A stretch of DNA of 59,900 bases from Novosphingobium sp. AP12 (GCF_000281975.1 NZ_AKKE01000079.1:1-59900), one strand, 5' to 3'. Positions 27,131-37,201 are shown, counted from the stretch's first letter. The notes: generated by a model from the letters alone, not told the origin. Translations and numbers: made by a program.

Positions 27131-27916
27131 ATGTCCAAGGTCGTCGTGTCGGAGCCGCACAAGGCTCCGCAGGTTGCGATGCCTGCGGGATTACGCGGGC
27201 AGGGCAGGGTCTTCGCACTCGTGGAGCCCGAACGCTTCCCACTCACTCTGCACCGCGTGGATCTCGAACCCGGCGAGCGCTTCGAGGTCGATGCGCGCGA
27301 GGCAGACACCGTTCTTTATATATTAAGCGGCGGCGTGGGGTCTTGCGGATGTTCGCTTCCGGCAGGCTCGAGCCTGATCGCCGAGCGCACGGCCTCCGCC
27401 ACGGTGCAGGCAGGGTTCGAGGGCGCGAGCATCTTCGTTTTCTCCGCCACCGAGCCGGGTAGAGGCGAGGGCGGTCACGTCCATCTCCTGCCCCGCGCCC
27501 GCGTCCCCTCCTGCGAGCGCGTGAGCGAGCAGAGCGACACCGGCGGCGCCATCTACGCCGACAGCGACTGCCCGACCTGCGAGGTGTGGCTGCACGAAAA
27601 TCACTTCGCCGGTGCTGAAGCGCCTACGCTGGAGGAGGCCGCGCGCGGTATCCATTCGCACAGCGAGGACGAGGTCATCGTCGTGCTTTCCGGGCAGATG
27701 CGGCTGGGCCCGAAACTCGTGGGGCCGGGGACCGCGCTCGCGATCGCCGCGGACACGCTCTACAGCTTCACCGCCGGTCCCGAGGGCCTGAGCTTCATCA
27801 ACTTCCGGGCGCGGCGCCCCGGCGACATTCGCTTCGTGAACGGGCCTGTAATGAACGAGACGGGCCTGTGGCGCGCCATCCTGCCTCGCCCCGAATACTT
27901 GGAACCGCTTTCCTGA
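27131..27916 (+). CDS. Bicupin-like protein of unknown function
   Basis: This 261-residue protein appears to be built of two cupin barrels. The first (residues about 25-95, LEPGERFEVDAREADTVLYILSGG) has lost the metal-binding His; the second (about 175-245) keeps GIHSHSEDEVIVVLSGQMRLG, an intact HxH...E set able to hold a metal. Cysteines occur as SCGCS and DCPTCEVWLHENHF. The role is unknown; a small-molecule dioxygenase or isomerase is possible. The ATG at 27131 is supported by GAGAGAGGA. It is co-directional with secF but translation may be controlled by the hairpin over its ribosome site. Convergent with the HxlR gene, seven bases apart. Confidence 0.75.
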   Translation: MSKVVVSEPHKAPQVAMPAGLRGQGRVFALVEPERFPLTLHRVDLEPGERFEVDAREADTVLYILSGGVGSCGCSLPAGSSLIAERTASATVQAGFEGASIFVFSATEPGRGEGGHVHLLPRARVPSCERVSEQSDTGGAIYADSDCPTCEVWLHENHFAGAEAPTLEEAARGIHSHSEDEVIVVLSGQMRLGPKLVGPGTALAIAADTLYSFTAGPEGLSFINFRARRPGDIRFVNGPVMNETGLWRAILPRPEYLEPLS

Positions 27917-27923
27917 AGCGCGG

Positions 27924-28331
27924 TCAGCGCGCGTCGAACGCCTCGCGCGCATGCTCGACACGCTCGAGGTTCGCGGCGGCCCACATCCAGACGCCGCAGA
28001 ACGCCTCGCTGAGGCTCGATCCGAGCGGAGTCAGTGCATAATCGACGCGCGGGGGGACCACGGCGTGGACGTGCCGGGTGATCATGCCGTCACGCTCCAT
28101 GCGGCGCAGGGTCTGGGTCAGCATCTTCTGGCTGATGTCGGGCACGTGCCGGGCGACTTGGGTAAATCGCAGCTGCCCGTGCTCCTCGAAGACTTCGAGC
28201 AGGATCATCGTCCACTTGTCGGCGACGCGGCCGATGAGTTCGGTGACCAGCGCCTCGACGCGCGGGTCGAGGGTCTCGCATTCCCGGTCCTTGTCCGTCG
28301 GGGCGATGACGTCTGAGCTCGTGGTTTCCAC
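27924..28331 (-). CDS. HxlR family transcriptional regulator
   Basis: This 135-residue winged-helix regulator has the family core ELIGRVADKWTMILLEVFEEHGQLRFTQVARHVPDISQKMLTQTLRRMERDGMI (about 32-85) and the wing VVPPRVDYALTPLG. HxlR proteins often respond to reactive aldehydes, quinones or oxidants; here one Cys precedes the core (ECETLD), which could be redox-active. It is divergent from an SDR gene with a 102-bp shared promoter region, which makes that SDR its likely target. Confidence 0.93.
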   Translation of the reverse strand: METTSSDVIAPTDKDRECETLDPRVEALVTELIGRVADKWTMILLEVFEEHGQLRFTQVARHVPDISQKMLTQTLRRMERDGMITRHVHAVVPPRVDYALTPLGSSLSEAFCGVWMWAAANLERVEHAREAFDAR

Positions 28332-28433
28332 TGAACAGTCACTCTCTTTTAGGTAAGTATAAATCTTTGGGGTGCCTTCTTCCCGATCGAATGTGAGGCG
28401 TTACATCTCGGGCGTCAACCAAGGAGTTCCCCC

Positions 28434-29207
28434 ATGAAAACGACCGGAAACACCATCCTCATCACCGGCGGCGGCTCGGGCATCGGCGAGGCACTGGCGC
28501 AGCGCTTCCACGATCAGGGCAACATCGTGATCGTCGCCGGACGCCGGCTCGATGCGCTCGAAGCGGCCTGCGCAGGGCGCGAAAACATGCATGCGCGCGT
28601 GCTCGACGTGGAAAGCGCCGAGGGTGTCGCGACATTCGCGGAGGAGTTGCTGGCGGACTTTCCGGCGCTCAACGTGCTCATCAACAATGCGGGGATCATG
28701 CGCTACGAGCGGCTCGACCGTCCCCGCGACCTTTCTGACGCCGAGGCCACGCTGGTCACCAACGTACTTGGTCCAATCCGCCTGATCGACGCGCTGATCG
28801 GCCATTTCGTGGGCCGTCAGGACGCCGCCATCGTCAATGTCACCTCGGGCCTCGCCTTCGTACCGCTGTCGGGAACTCCGACCTACAGCGCGACCAAGGC
28901 CGCGATGCACAGCTACACGCAGTCTCTGCGCGAGATGCTGGCCGGCCGTGTCGAGGTCATCGAACTGGCCCCGCCGGCGGTGCAGACCGACCTGACGCCC
29001 GGCCAGAGCACCCGCGAGGGTTACCAGCCCCTCGGCGAATTTGCCAACGAGGTCATGGCCCTTTTCGGGCAGGACCCGACCCCGTCCGAAATTCTCGTCG
29101 AGCGCGTCCAGCCGCTGCGTTTCAGCGAGGCACAGGGCAGCCAGGGCGCGATCATGGGTAATCTGACCGGACTGTCGCTGAAGATGTTCGATCAACTCGG
29201 GATGTGA
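28434..29207 (+). CDS. SDR family oxidoreductase (DltE-like)
   Basis: This 257-residue short-chain dehydrogenase has NAD(P) motif ILITGGGSGIGEALAQRF (about 8-25), NVLINNAGIMRYERL (about 81-95), and catalytic YSATKAAMHSYTQSLREM (about 155-172). The residues fit the DltE/classical SDR group acting on a carbonyl or alcohol. The substrate is unknown. It lies divergent from the HxlR regulator and convergent with an NTF2-like gene four bases away, at the edge of the catabolic-looking region. Confidence 0.9.
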   Translation: MKTTGNTILITGGGSGIGEALAQRFHDQGNIVIVAGRRLDALEAACAGRENMHARVLDVESAEGVATFAEELLADFPALNVLINNAGIMRYERLDRPRDLSDAEATLVTNVLGPIRLIDALIGHFVGRQDAAIVNVTSGLAFVPLSGTPTYSATKAAMHSYTQSLREMLAGRVEVIELAPPAVQTDLTPGQSTREGYQPLGEFANEVMALFGQDPTPSEILVERVQPLRFSEAQGSQGAIMGNLTGLSLKMFDQLGM

Positions 29208-29210
29208 GGA

Positions 29211-29654
29211 TCAGTCCTCCCGCGAGTCGAAGGTCGTGTATTCGCGGCGAGTGAACAGCCACTCGCCGTCGATCTTGGCCAGTTCGTCGACGTAGCGGCC
29301 GCGCAGGCGCATGGTCTTGCCGGTGGCGGGGTCCTCGAAGATTTCCGAGGTATAGGAAATCGCCGAGGCCCGCTCACCCTCGACAAGGATTTCGCCGGGG
29401 TGGGCGACGTAGACCATCGGCCGGGCCGCCCCGCCGCCCAGGCCGTAGTGCTTCATCGATTCGGTCCAGCCCGAGACGATCGCCTCCTTACCGGTGAAGC
29501 CGCCGAGGTCGGGGAATTCGGGCAGGGCCCAGAAGGCGTCCTCGGCCCATGTCGCGGCCCAGGTTTCGGGGTCGCGGGTCATGACGCCGTGGGCATAGGT
29601 GTCGAGCAGTTCGCGGATGAGGATGCGGTCCTCGAGCGGGCCGGTGAATGCCAT
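29211..29654 (-). CDS. NTF2-like (SnoaL family) protein
   Basis: This 147-residue protein has the cone-shaped NTF2/SnoaL fold pattern: DRILIRELLDTYAHGVMTRDPETWAATWAEDAFWALP, then GKEAIVSGWTESMKHYG, and the C-terminal RGRYVDELAKIDGEWLFTRREYTTFD. Such proteins are isomerases, dehydratases or oxygenase small-subunit-like partners. It is ten bases downstream of the SDR at 29665-30351 on the same strand, so the two form a transcript. The exact reaction is unknown. Confidence 0.85.
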   Translation of the reverse strand: MAFTGPLEDRILIRELLDTYAHGVMTRDPETWAATWAEDAFWALPEFPDLGGFTGKEAIVSGWTESMKHYGLGGGAARPMVYVAHPGEILVEGERASAISYTSEIFEDPATGKTMRLRGRYVDELAKIDGEWLFTRREYTTFDSRED

Positions 29655-29664
29655 TCGCCGTCTC

Positions 29665-30351
29665 CTACCAGGGGTGCTTTTCGCCGTTCCACTTGTAGAA
29701 CCCGCCGCTGTCCTCGAGTGCCCAGCCGTCGGTGAGGCGGGCGATGGCGGCGGCGCTTTCCTGCGGAGTGATGTCGGCGCCCGAGCCGCCCATGTCGGTC
29801 TGGACCCAGCCCGGGTGAACGAGACCGACGACGATGCCCCGGTCCTTGAGGTCGATCGCGACCGAGCGCATCAGTCCGTTCAGCCCGGCCTTGGTGGCGA
29901 CGTAGGAGTAGTACCCGCCATGGGGCCAGGTCGAGGCGGCCAGCTGGCTGGAAAAGTTGATGACTTTCGACCCCTCGCCAAGGCGCGGCAGGAAGGCGCT
30001 GAGAACTCGCAGCGGGCCCTTGAGATTGATCTCGATCGATTCGTCGAAGTCGGCCCAGTCGACCGGATCGAGCTGCGGCTCCACGTTGCCGCCGACCCCG
30101 GCGACATTGTAGAGCACGTCGATCCCGGCATCCCCCGTCGAGGCGGCACCCTCGGTGACGGAGGCGTTGTCGGCGACGTCCATCGTGTGGACGGTGACCT
30201 TCCCCTCCGAAGCGGCGGCAAGATCGTTCAGGTGAGCCGCGCCAACCGGATTGCGGACGAGGGCGAAGACCCGGTCGCCGCGTTCGAGGTGGAGCTTGAC
30301 GAGCTCGAACGCGATGCCGCGTCCCGCTCCGGTGATTGCCACGTTTGCCAT
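29665..30351 (-). CDS. SDR family oxidoreductase
   Basis: This 228-residue short-chain dehydrogenase has an atypical glycine motif VAITGAGRGIAFELVKLHLERG (residues 4-25), a relaxed NNAG (LYNVAGVGG, near 87) and catalytic YSYVATKAGLNGLMRS (about 155-170), with LVHPGWVQTDMGG after it. This resembles the carbonyl-reductase/sniffer-like group. It is co-directional with the NTF2-like gene after it. No substrate can be read from the sequence; the setting suggests catabolism of an aromatic or steroid-like compound. Confidence 0.9.
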   Translation of the reverse strand: MANVAITGAGRGIAFELVKLHLERGDRVFALVRNPVGAAHLNDLAAASEGKVTVHTMDVADNASVTEGAASTGDAGIDVLYNVAGVGGNVEPQLDPVDWADFDESIEINLKGPLRVLSAFLPRLGEGSKVINFSSQLAASTWPHGGYYSYVATKAGLNGLMRSVAIDLKDRGIVVGLVHPGWVQTDMGGSGADITPQESAAAIARLTDGWALEDSGGFYKWNGEKHPW

Positions 30352-30686
30352 CAGGTTCCTTCCGGGGATTCAGGTTGTCCGGCGTGAGCGCGAAGCGCGG
30401 CGCCGGTTCGAATCGTTATCCGTGCAACTCTGGGAGGCGCCTTGCCCAGGGGCACCTGTGACTTTGGAGAGCAGTGGTCATTTCGGCATCGCGGGTACGA
30501 CGCGGGTGAACGATTTATAATCGGAAGCCGGATCGCCCGGTCGTGTTGGATGGGCGCTGGTTGATGAAATACATGTGGCGGCGTGCGTCCTGGCGAGGGG
30601 CAGGCCGGCGTGATCGCGACGATGTGAAAGAACCTGCGCGAAGGTAGCAGGCTCCCGCGATGTAGGAAAATCGCCGACCTCCCGGC
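30352..30686. other. Intergenic region between SDR and TetR genes
   Basis: These 335 bases hold no supported gene. They should contain the promoter for the minus-strand SDR-NTF2 pair and the end of the tetR transcript. There is no clear terminator or operator; the GC content dips around 30510-30530 (ATTTATAATCGG). Confidence 0.4.
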
Positions 30687-31376
30687 CTACCGCTCCTCGC
30701 TCAGCCGCTGCATCGTGCGGGCGGCGAAACGGCGCAGGCGTTCGAGGCGCTCGCCCGCGCCGAAGACCGGGGCATTGAGCAGCATGCCCATGTGGATCGC
30801 ACTGGTGAAGTCGTGCGCCAGCTTGAGGTTGTCCCAATCCTCGCGCCACTGCGGGAAGGCCTCGATCATCTCGCTCGTCCAGACCGCGTCGTAGCGGCGC
30901 GCGGCGGGCTCGAAGATCGCTGCGAGTTCGCCGTCGGTACGTGCGGCGACGGCCAGTTCGACCCAGGCGGCGTAGTCGCGCGTCTGGACCGATCGCCAGT
31001 GCGCGTCGCAGGCTAGCTCGATCATCGGCTCGTCAGCCCGGCGCCGGGCGACCGCCTCGAAGTAGTCGGCGAGGAAAGTGCGCATGCGGTGGTAGACGAC
31101 ATGGTCGACGACCGCCGAGACCAGTTCCAGGCGCGTCTGGAAATGATGGTGCATCGCCCCGCGCGAGACTTCGCAGGCACTGGCGACGGCGGCGGTGGTG
31201 AGACCGGGGTAACCGCATTCGACGAGGCGGTCGATGGCCGCCGAGACCAGCCGGTCGCGCATCAGCGCGCTCTTGCGCTGCTGCCACTTCTCAGGGGGCC
31301 CCGATTCTATCGAGCGGTCGTGCATCTCCGGCATCAGCGCGGCGAGCATACGGTCCTGCAGGGACTGTGCCTTCAT
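30687..31376 (-). CDS. TetR/AcrR family transcriptional regulator
   Basis: This 229-residue regulator has the N-terminal HTH RDRLVSAAIDRLVECGYPGLTTAAVASACEVSRGAMHHHFQTRLELVSAVVDHV (about 40-92) and a larger C-terminal ligand domain. The ATG at 31376 was chosen over an upstream start because GGGGAGAAAAG directly precedes it. It is divergent from the NTF2-Rieske-NTF2 operon with a 198-bp gap, and is likely its repressor; the effector would be the pathway substrate. Confidence 0.9.
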   Translation of the reverse strand: MKAQSLQDRMLAALMPEMHDRSIESGPPEKWQQRKSALMRDRLVSAAIDRLVECGYPGLTTAAVASACEVSRGAMHHHFQTRLELVSAVVDHVVYHRMRTFLADYFEAVARRRADEPMIELACDAHWRSVQTRDYAAWVELAVAARTDGELAAIFEPAARRYDAVWTSEMIEAFPQWREDWDNLKLAHDFTSAIHMGMLLNAPVFGAGERLERLRRFAARTMQRLSEER

Positions 31377-31473
31377 CTTTTCTCCCCAATGCCGGCAATT
31401 GTCGGTCATGCGTCGATCCGGCCACACCTAGTCAAAGTCGCAGGTGAGTCCTTGCCCCAAGTGATAGCATAAA

Positions 31474-31495
31474 AAACCGGCAGTTGAGTCGGTTT
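31474..31495 (+). promoter_or_regulatory. Inverted repeat in the tetR/oxygenase divergent promoter
   Basis: AAACCG (31474-31479) and CGGTTT (31490-31495) are separated by 10 bases, about 80 bp before the NTF2-like start. This is a plausible TetR-type operator in the shared promoter region, by position only. Confidence 0.35.
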
Positions 31496-31574
31496 ATTCC
31501 CCTAGTCGGCTGCAAAAAGGGCAAGGACGCGCAACAACAGACGCGGCCGGCCCGGTACGGGAGAGTGACAAGGC

Positions 31575-32099
31575 ATGACCGCCACGATTGCGCGTTTCGA
31601 CATTGAGTCCGAGGTCCGCGACCTTGCCGCCCGGCGCGACATCGCCGACGCGGCGGCGCGCTACATGCGCGGGCTCGACCGGCTCGACCCGGTGCTCCAG
31701 CGCACCGCCTTCCACGCAGACGCGGTGGTCGACTGCGGCCTGATGAAGGGCACGGCGGACGAATTCGTGGAATTCGCGCAAGGCTTCCTCGCCGACATGG
31801 GCGCGACGCATCACCTGCTCGGGCAGTCGCGCATCGCCATCGAGGGCGATACGGCCAGCGGGGAATGGTACTTCCAGGCCTGGCATTCCGCTCGCGGCGA
31901 GGAAGGAGAGCCCCGCGACCTGTTCATCGCCGGCCGCTACCTCGACGAATATGCCTGCCGCGAGGGTGACTGGCGCATCGTGCGCCGCGTCCTCGTCACC
32001 GACTGGGTCAAGGACGACCCGGGTTCGCTCGACTTCTTCGCAGCCAACCCAGGAGCGCCGCGCGGCGGGCGCCGGGGCGCTGATCCCAGTCAGAACTAA
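31575..32099 (+). CDS. NTF2-like (SnoaL family) protein, first gene of Rieske operon
   Basis: This 174-residue protein has the SnoaL_4-type pattern: EVRDLAARRDIADAAARYMRGLDRLDPVLQRTAFHADAVVDCG, then THHLLGQSRIAIEGDTASGEWYFQAWH and GRYLDEYACREGDWRIVRRVLVTDW. The beta subunits of ring-hydroxylating dioxygenases share this fold and approximate length, so this may be a partner of the oxygenase encoded 19 bp downstream, or a separate dehydratase/isomerase. It is preceded by a GAGAG-type site and the tetR-divergent promoter. Confidence 0.85.
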   Translation: MTATIARFDIESEVRDLAARRDIADAAARYMRGLDRLDPVLQRTAFHADAVVDCGLMKGTADEFVEFAQGFLADMGATHHLLGQSRIAIEGDTASGEWYFQAWHSARGEEGEPRDLFIAGRYLDEYACREGDWRIVRRVLVTDWVKDDPGSLDFFAANPGAPRGGRRGADPSQN

Positions 32100-32118
32100 A
32101 ACACAGGAATCGCAAGCC

Positions 32119-33453
32119 ATGAACGTCCAGACCAAGGCATCGCGCTATTCGCCCGACTTCGACATCGAGGTGCGCGGCGATCCGATCACCGCTGACCGCT
32201 ACATCTCGAAGGAGTGGATGGACGGCGAGATGAAGAACCTCTGGCCCAAGGTCTGGCACCTGGGCGGGCTGATCGCCGAGCTGGAGGAGCCGGGCGACAT
32301 CATCCGGCACAACTTCGCCAAGGAATCGGTCATCATGGTCCGCCAGGAAGACGATTCCATCAAGGCGTTCTACAATTCCTGCCCGCATCGCGGCAACCGC
32401 CTGATCCTGGGCGAGAGCGCCAGCGTCATGCGCATCACCTGCGCCTACCACTCCTGGACCTTCGACCTCGACGGCACGCTGGCCAAAGTGCAGGACCCGG
32501 ACGACTTCGCGGGCGGCACACCCTGCGGCAAGGTTCACCTCTCCGAACTGCGCTGCGAGACCTGGGGCCCGTTCGTCTTCTGGTGCATGGACGACGACGT
32601 CGCCCCGCTGCACGAATGGATGGCGCCGCTCCCCGAACGGCTCAAGGGCTACGGCGTCGAGAACTGGGTGCGCGTGCTCAAGGTTTCGGCGGAGGCGGAC
32701 TTCAACTGGAAGATCATCCGCGACAACTTCAACGAGAGCTACCACCTCCCGACCATCCACCCCGAACTGGCGACCTTCATCAACGACGGCCTGCCCGACA
32801 CGCTGTTCGAGATGTACCCCTCGGGCCACAACTCGATGTGGATGAAGGGCCACCAGGCCACCACCCGCGTCGACTACCACACCTCCGAAGTCCCCGCTCC
32901 GCTGGGCGAGGCGGCGCGCGCCTGGGACATCGATCCCGAGGAATACAACGGCCGCACCGGCGACCTGCGCGAGGCCATCATCGAGGCCAAGCGCCGGCTG
33001 GGGCCGGGGCGCGGCTACACCAACTACGACAACATGAGCGACCAGCAGCTGGTGGACTACTTCCACTGCACGCTGTTCCCCAACCTAACCCTCACCATGA
33101 GCCCCGAGCAGCTGCAGGTCCTGCGTACTGAGCCGCACCCGACCGACCCGGAAAAGTGCGTGTTCCAGCACTGGTGCCTCTATCCCCCGGTCGAGGGCAT
33201 GAAGGAGGTCTTCACCCCCCTCGGCATGTTGCCGCTGGAGCATGACGCGGTGGCGCGCCACTCGGTCTACGGCGACGGGGTTTCGGTGGGCTACGTCGCC
33301 GACCAGGACCTCTCGATCGGCACGAGCCAGCAGCAGGGCCTCAACTCACGCGGGTTCAAGGGCTGCATCCTGCCCGGCCAGGAAAAGCGCATCCAGCGCT
33401 TCCACGAACTGCTCGACGATTACGTGAAGGGCCCAGGGGCTCAGGCGCAGTGA
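32119..33453 (+). CDS. Rieske non-heme iron oxygenase, large (alpha) subunit
   Basis: This 444-residue oxygenase component has a Rieske [2Fe-2S] site of the form CPHRG, 17 residues between ligands, then CAYHSW (about 87-112). The catalytic domain has DNFNESYHLPTIHPEL (about 205-220), giving the two His and acidic network of the mononuclear iron centre. It would hydroxylate or demethylate an aromatic or alicyclic substrate with electrons from an unseen ferredoxin and reductase. The ATG at 32119 was preferred to a longer reading because it follows AGGAATCGCAAGCC and begins the family N terminus. It is flanked on both sides by NTF2-like genes; the stop overlaps the next start (GTGA). Confidence 0.93.
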   Translation: MNVQTKASRYSPDFDIEVRGDPITADRYISKEWMDGEMKNLWPKVWHLGGLIAELEEPGDIIRHNFAKESVIMVRQEDDSIKAFYNSCPHRGNRLILGESASVMRITCAYHSWTFDLDGTLAKVQDPDDFAGGTPCGKVHLSELRCETWGPFVFWCMDDDVAPLHEWMAPLPERLKGYGVENWVRVLKVSAEADFNWKIIRDNFNESYHLPTIHPELATFINDGLPDTLFEMYPSGHNSMWMKGHQATTRVDYHTSEVPAPLGEAARAWDIDPEEYNGRTGDLREAIIEAKRRLGPGRGYTNYDNMSDQQLVDYFHCTLFPNLTLTMSPEQLQVLRTEPHPTDPEKCVFQHWCLYPPVEGMKEVFTPLGMLPLEHDAVARHSVYGDGVSVGYVADQDLSIGTSQQQGLNSRGFKGCILPGQEKRIQRFHELLDDYVKGPGAQAQ

Positions 33454-33872
33454 CGGCGGCCTGCCCGGTAGAGGACCGGCTGGCGATCCAGGACCTCCTG
33501 GTCGCCTACGCCCACGCCGTCGACAGCCTGCATGACCTGGACGGCATCTGCGAGGTATTCGTGGAGGACGCGGTGTTCGACCTGTCGGGCATCGGCTTTC
33601 CCAGCCTCAATGGGCAAAGCGAAATCCGGCAATTCTTCGCCGACACCTTCGCGGCGATGGCGGCGCATGCGCACTACCTCACCAACTTCGCGATCACGGC
33701 CTACGACGGCGATACGGCCTCGGTCCGCGCCTACGTGATCGGTATGGGGAAGTATAAGGCAGGCGGCGGCATCACCGTCCACGGGCGCTACTATTTCGAC
33801 GTGGCGCGCACCGGAGCGGGATGGAAGGCGCGGCGCTACACCATGGACTTCCTGATCCCGCCGGAGGGGTGA
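33450..33872 (+). CDS. NTF2-like (SnoaL family) protein coupled to the Rieske oxygenase
   Basis: This 140-residue protein has the pattern VEDRLAIQDLLVAYAHAVDSLHDLDGICEVFVEDAVFDLSG ... AHYLTNFAITAYDGDTASVRAYV ... GRYYFDVARTGAGWKARRYTMDFL. The GTG start at 33450 overlaps the oxygenase TGA as GTGA, so translation is coupled and the products are probably made in equal amounts. It is short for a canonical dioxygenase beta subunit (about 160-190) but shares the fold; a beta-like or isomerase role is inference. Confidence 0.85.
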   Translation: MTAACPVEDRLAIQDLLVAYAHAVDSLHDLDGICEVFVEDAVFDLSGIGFPSLNGQSEIRQFFADTFAAMAAHAHYLTNFAITAYDGDTASVRAYVIGMGKYKAGGGITVHGRYYFDVARTGAGWKARRYTMDFLIPPEG

Positions 33873-33879
33873 GCGAGCC

Positions 33880-34236
33880 TCAGAGGCTCACCCCGAAAAT
33901 CTCGCGGCGCGGCCACCCATCGGCATCGTAGACCGGCTCCACGCCCAGCACCGAGTAGATCTGCACCCCGAACCCGGTCAGCTCGTAGTTGCCGAGATGC
34001 CCGCGCATGTCGGCATAGGGCGGGTCGGCGAAGTGCTGGAGCAGGGCCTTTTCGCTCTCCCACTCCTCGTAGACGTGCATAAGCCCGGGATCGAGCGGAT
34101 CGACCGCCCAGTTGTAGGCCACGCAGCCCGTCTCGGCGCGAGCGGCAAGAATGTGCGGCCCGCCGCCGAGGATGATCTCGGCGCAGGTCTTCTCGTCGCC
34201 GGCGAAACGCAGCCAACCGGCCACTATGATGCGCAT
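33880..34236 (-). CDS. Antibiotic biosynthesis monooxygenase (ABM) family protein
   Basis: This 118-residue protein has the ABM/quinol-monooxygenase ferredoxin-like fold: MRIIVAGWLRFAGDEKTCAEII, then RAETGCVAYNWAVDPLDPGLMHVYEEWESEKALLQHFADPPY. These small cofactor-free enzymes oxidise quinols or act as partners in aromatic catabolism. It converges with the NTF2-like gene seven bases away and ends the catabolic-looking region. The start ATG is at 34236. Substrate unknown. Confidence 0.87.
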   Translation of the reverse strand: MRIIVAGWLRFAGDEKTCAEIILGGGPHILAARAETGCVAYNWAVDPLDPGLMHVYEEWESEKALLQHFADPPYADMRGHLGNYELTGFGVQIYSVLGVEPVYDADGWPRREIFGVSL

Positions 34237-34374
34237 GTCTCGTGTCCTCTCTCGGTGTCGCGGGGGGAGGCTAGGGGCGGCCGCCGCCCGGCGCTTCTGG
34301 CACTTTGCACAGGCGCCTCGGCAAACGGTTGCGTTGCCCGCGGCTTGCGGTGCACCGAAGTTCCGTGTCAGCTA

Positions 34375-34391
34375 ATGCGATCCAGTTGCAT
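34375..34391 (+). promoter_or_regulatory. Possible Fur box upstream of feoAB
   Basis: ATGCGA and TTGCAT flank five central bases in a near-palindrome about 30 bp before the feoA start. It resembles the TGCnA-N5-TnGCA type iron-regulator sites of alphaproteobacteria. Iron control of feoAB is well established in general; this site is an eye match only. Confidence 0.35.
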
Positions 34392-34420
34392 GTAGCCGTT
34401 TTATCTGGCAGCGGGTCCGC

Positions 34421-34656
34421 ATGACTTTAGACCTGCTTCCCATCGGTCAGGGCGCACGCATCGTCGCCGTGGACTGGCCCGCACTCGTCCCGGAAGAAGC
34501 GCGGCGCCTGCGCGCGCTGGGCATGGAAGAGGGTGCCCGGGTGGCCGTGGCGCACCGGGGAATTCTCGGCTCGAGCGACCCGATCGCCATCACCATCGGC
34601 CGCATGACCGTGGCCGTGCGCCGGGTCCATGCCGCTGCCATGGAAGTGGAAGCGCT

Positions 34657-34660
<4 letters not shown>
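34421..34660 (+). CDS. feoA: Ferrous iron transport protein FeoA
   Basis: This 79-residue SH3-like cytoplasmic protein assists FeoB. The family pattern is visible: LDLLPIGQGARIVAVDW, then EARRLRALGMEEGARVAVAHRGILGSSDPIAITIGRMTVAVRR. The stop overlaps the feoB GTG start, so the two are coupled. It sits behind a possible Fur box. Confidence 0.93.
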
Positions 34661-36501
<1,841 letters not shown>

Positions 36502-36530
36502 CGTCGTTCGGGACCTGATCCGGGACGACG
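36502..36530 (+). repeat. REP-like hairpin between feoB and ssb
   Basis: CGTCGT (36502-36507) pairs with ACGACG (36525-36530) around a core GGGACCTGATCCGGGA. The ACCTGATCCGGGA core is the same as in the repetitive palindromes scattered through many alphaproteobacterial genomes. It immediately follows the feoB stop and could also end or protect the feo mRNA. Confidence 0.5.
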
Positions 36531-36621
36531 ATTAGGGGAAAAACACCTCGCGCAGACTGGCCCCGGGCCATGCCTATGCGCTACCCCATTCGCCAAATTC
36601 AGATACGAAAGCGATTCCCGC

Positions 36622-37200
36622 ATGGCAGGCAGCGTCAACAAGGTCATCATCGTCGGCAACCTCGGGGCCGATCCCGAGGTGAAGTCGTTCCAGAACGGCG
36701 GGCGTATTGCCAACCTGCGCATCGCGACCTCCGAAAGCTGGAAGGACCGCGCCACCGGCGAGAAGAAGGAACGCACCGAGTGGCACTCGGTCGTGCTCCA
36801 GTCGGACGGCCTCGTCGGCGTGGCCGAGCGCTTCCTGCGCAAGGGCTCGAAGGTCTACATCGAAGGCCAGCTGCGCACCCGCAAGTGGCAGGACCAGAAC
36901 GGCAACGACCGCTACACCACCGAAGTCTCGGTCGGCGGGATCGGCGGCGTGCTGACCATGCTCGACGGTGCCCAGGGCGGCGGCGGTGGCGGCGGTGGCC
37001 AGCGCAGCGGCGGCAGCTGGGGCGAGGGTGCTTCCTCCGGCGGCGGTGCGCGTTCCGGCGGTTCGTCCGGCGGTGACGACTGGGGCCGTTCGGGCGGAGC
37101 TTCCGGCGGCGGTTCGTCCAGCGGCGGCGGTGACTGGGGCAAGACCGGCGGATCGCCCGGCGGCTTCGGCGACGACCTCGACGACGATATCCCGTTCTGA
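36622..37200 (+). CDS. ssb: Single-stranded DNA-binding protein
   Basis: This 192-residue protein has an N-terminal OB fold ([21 protein letters not shown], then [33 protein letters not shown] and [28 protein letters not shown]), a long Gly/Ser-rich disordered linker with GGG repeats and the acidic tip DDDIPF that binds repair and replication partners. It forms tetramers. It starts right after CGAAAGCGATTCCCGC with ATG at 36622. Upstream is the feoB gene. Confidence 0.98.
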   Translation: MAGSVNKVIIVGNLGADPEVKSFQNGGRIANLRIATSESWKDRATGEKKERTEWHSVVLQSDGLVGVAERFLRKGSKVYIEGQLRTRKWQDQNGNDRYTTEVSVGGIGGVLTMLDGAQGGGGGGGGQRSGGSWGEGASSGGGARSGGSSGGDDWGRSGGASGGGSSSGGGDWGKTGGSPGGFGDDLDDDIPF

Positions 37201-37201
37201 T

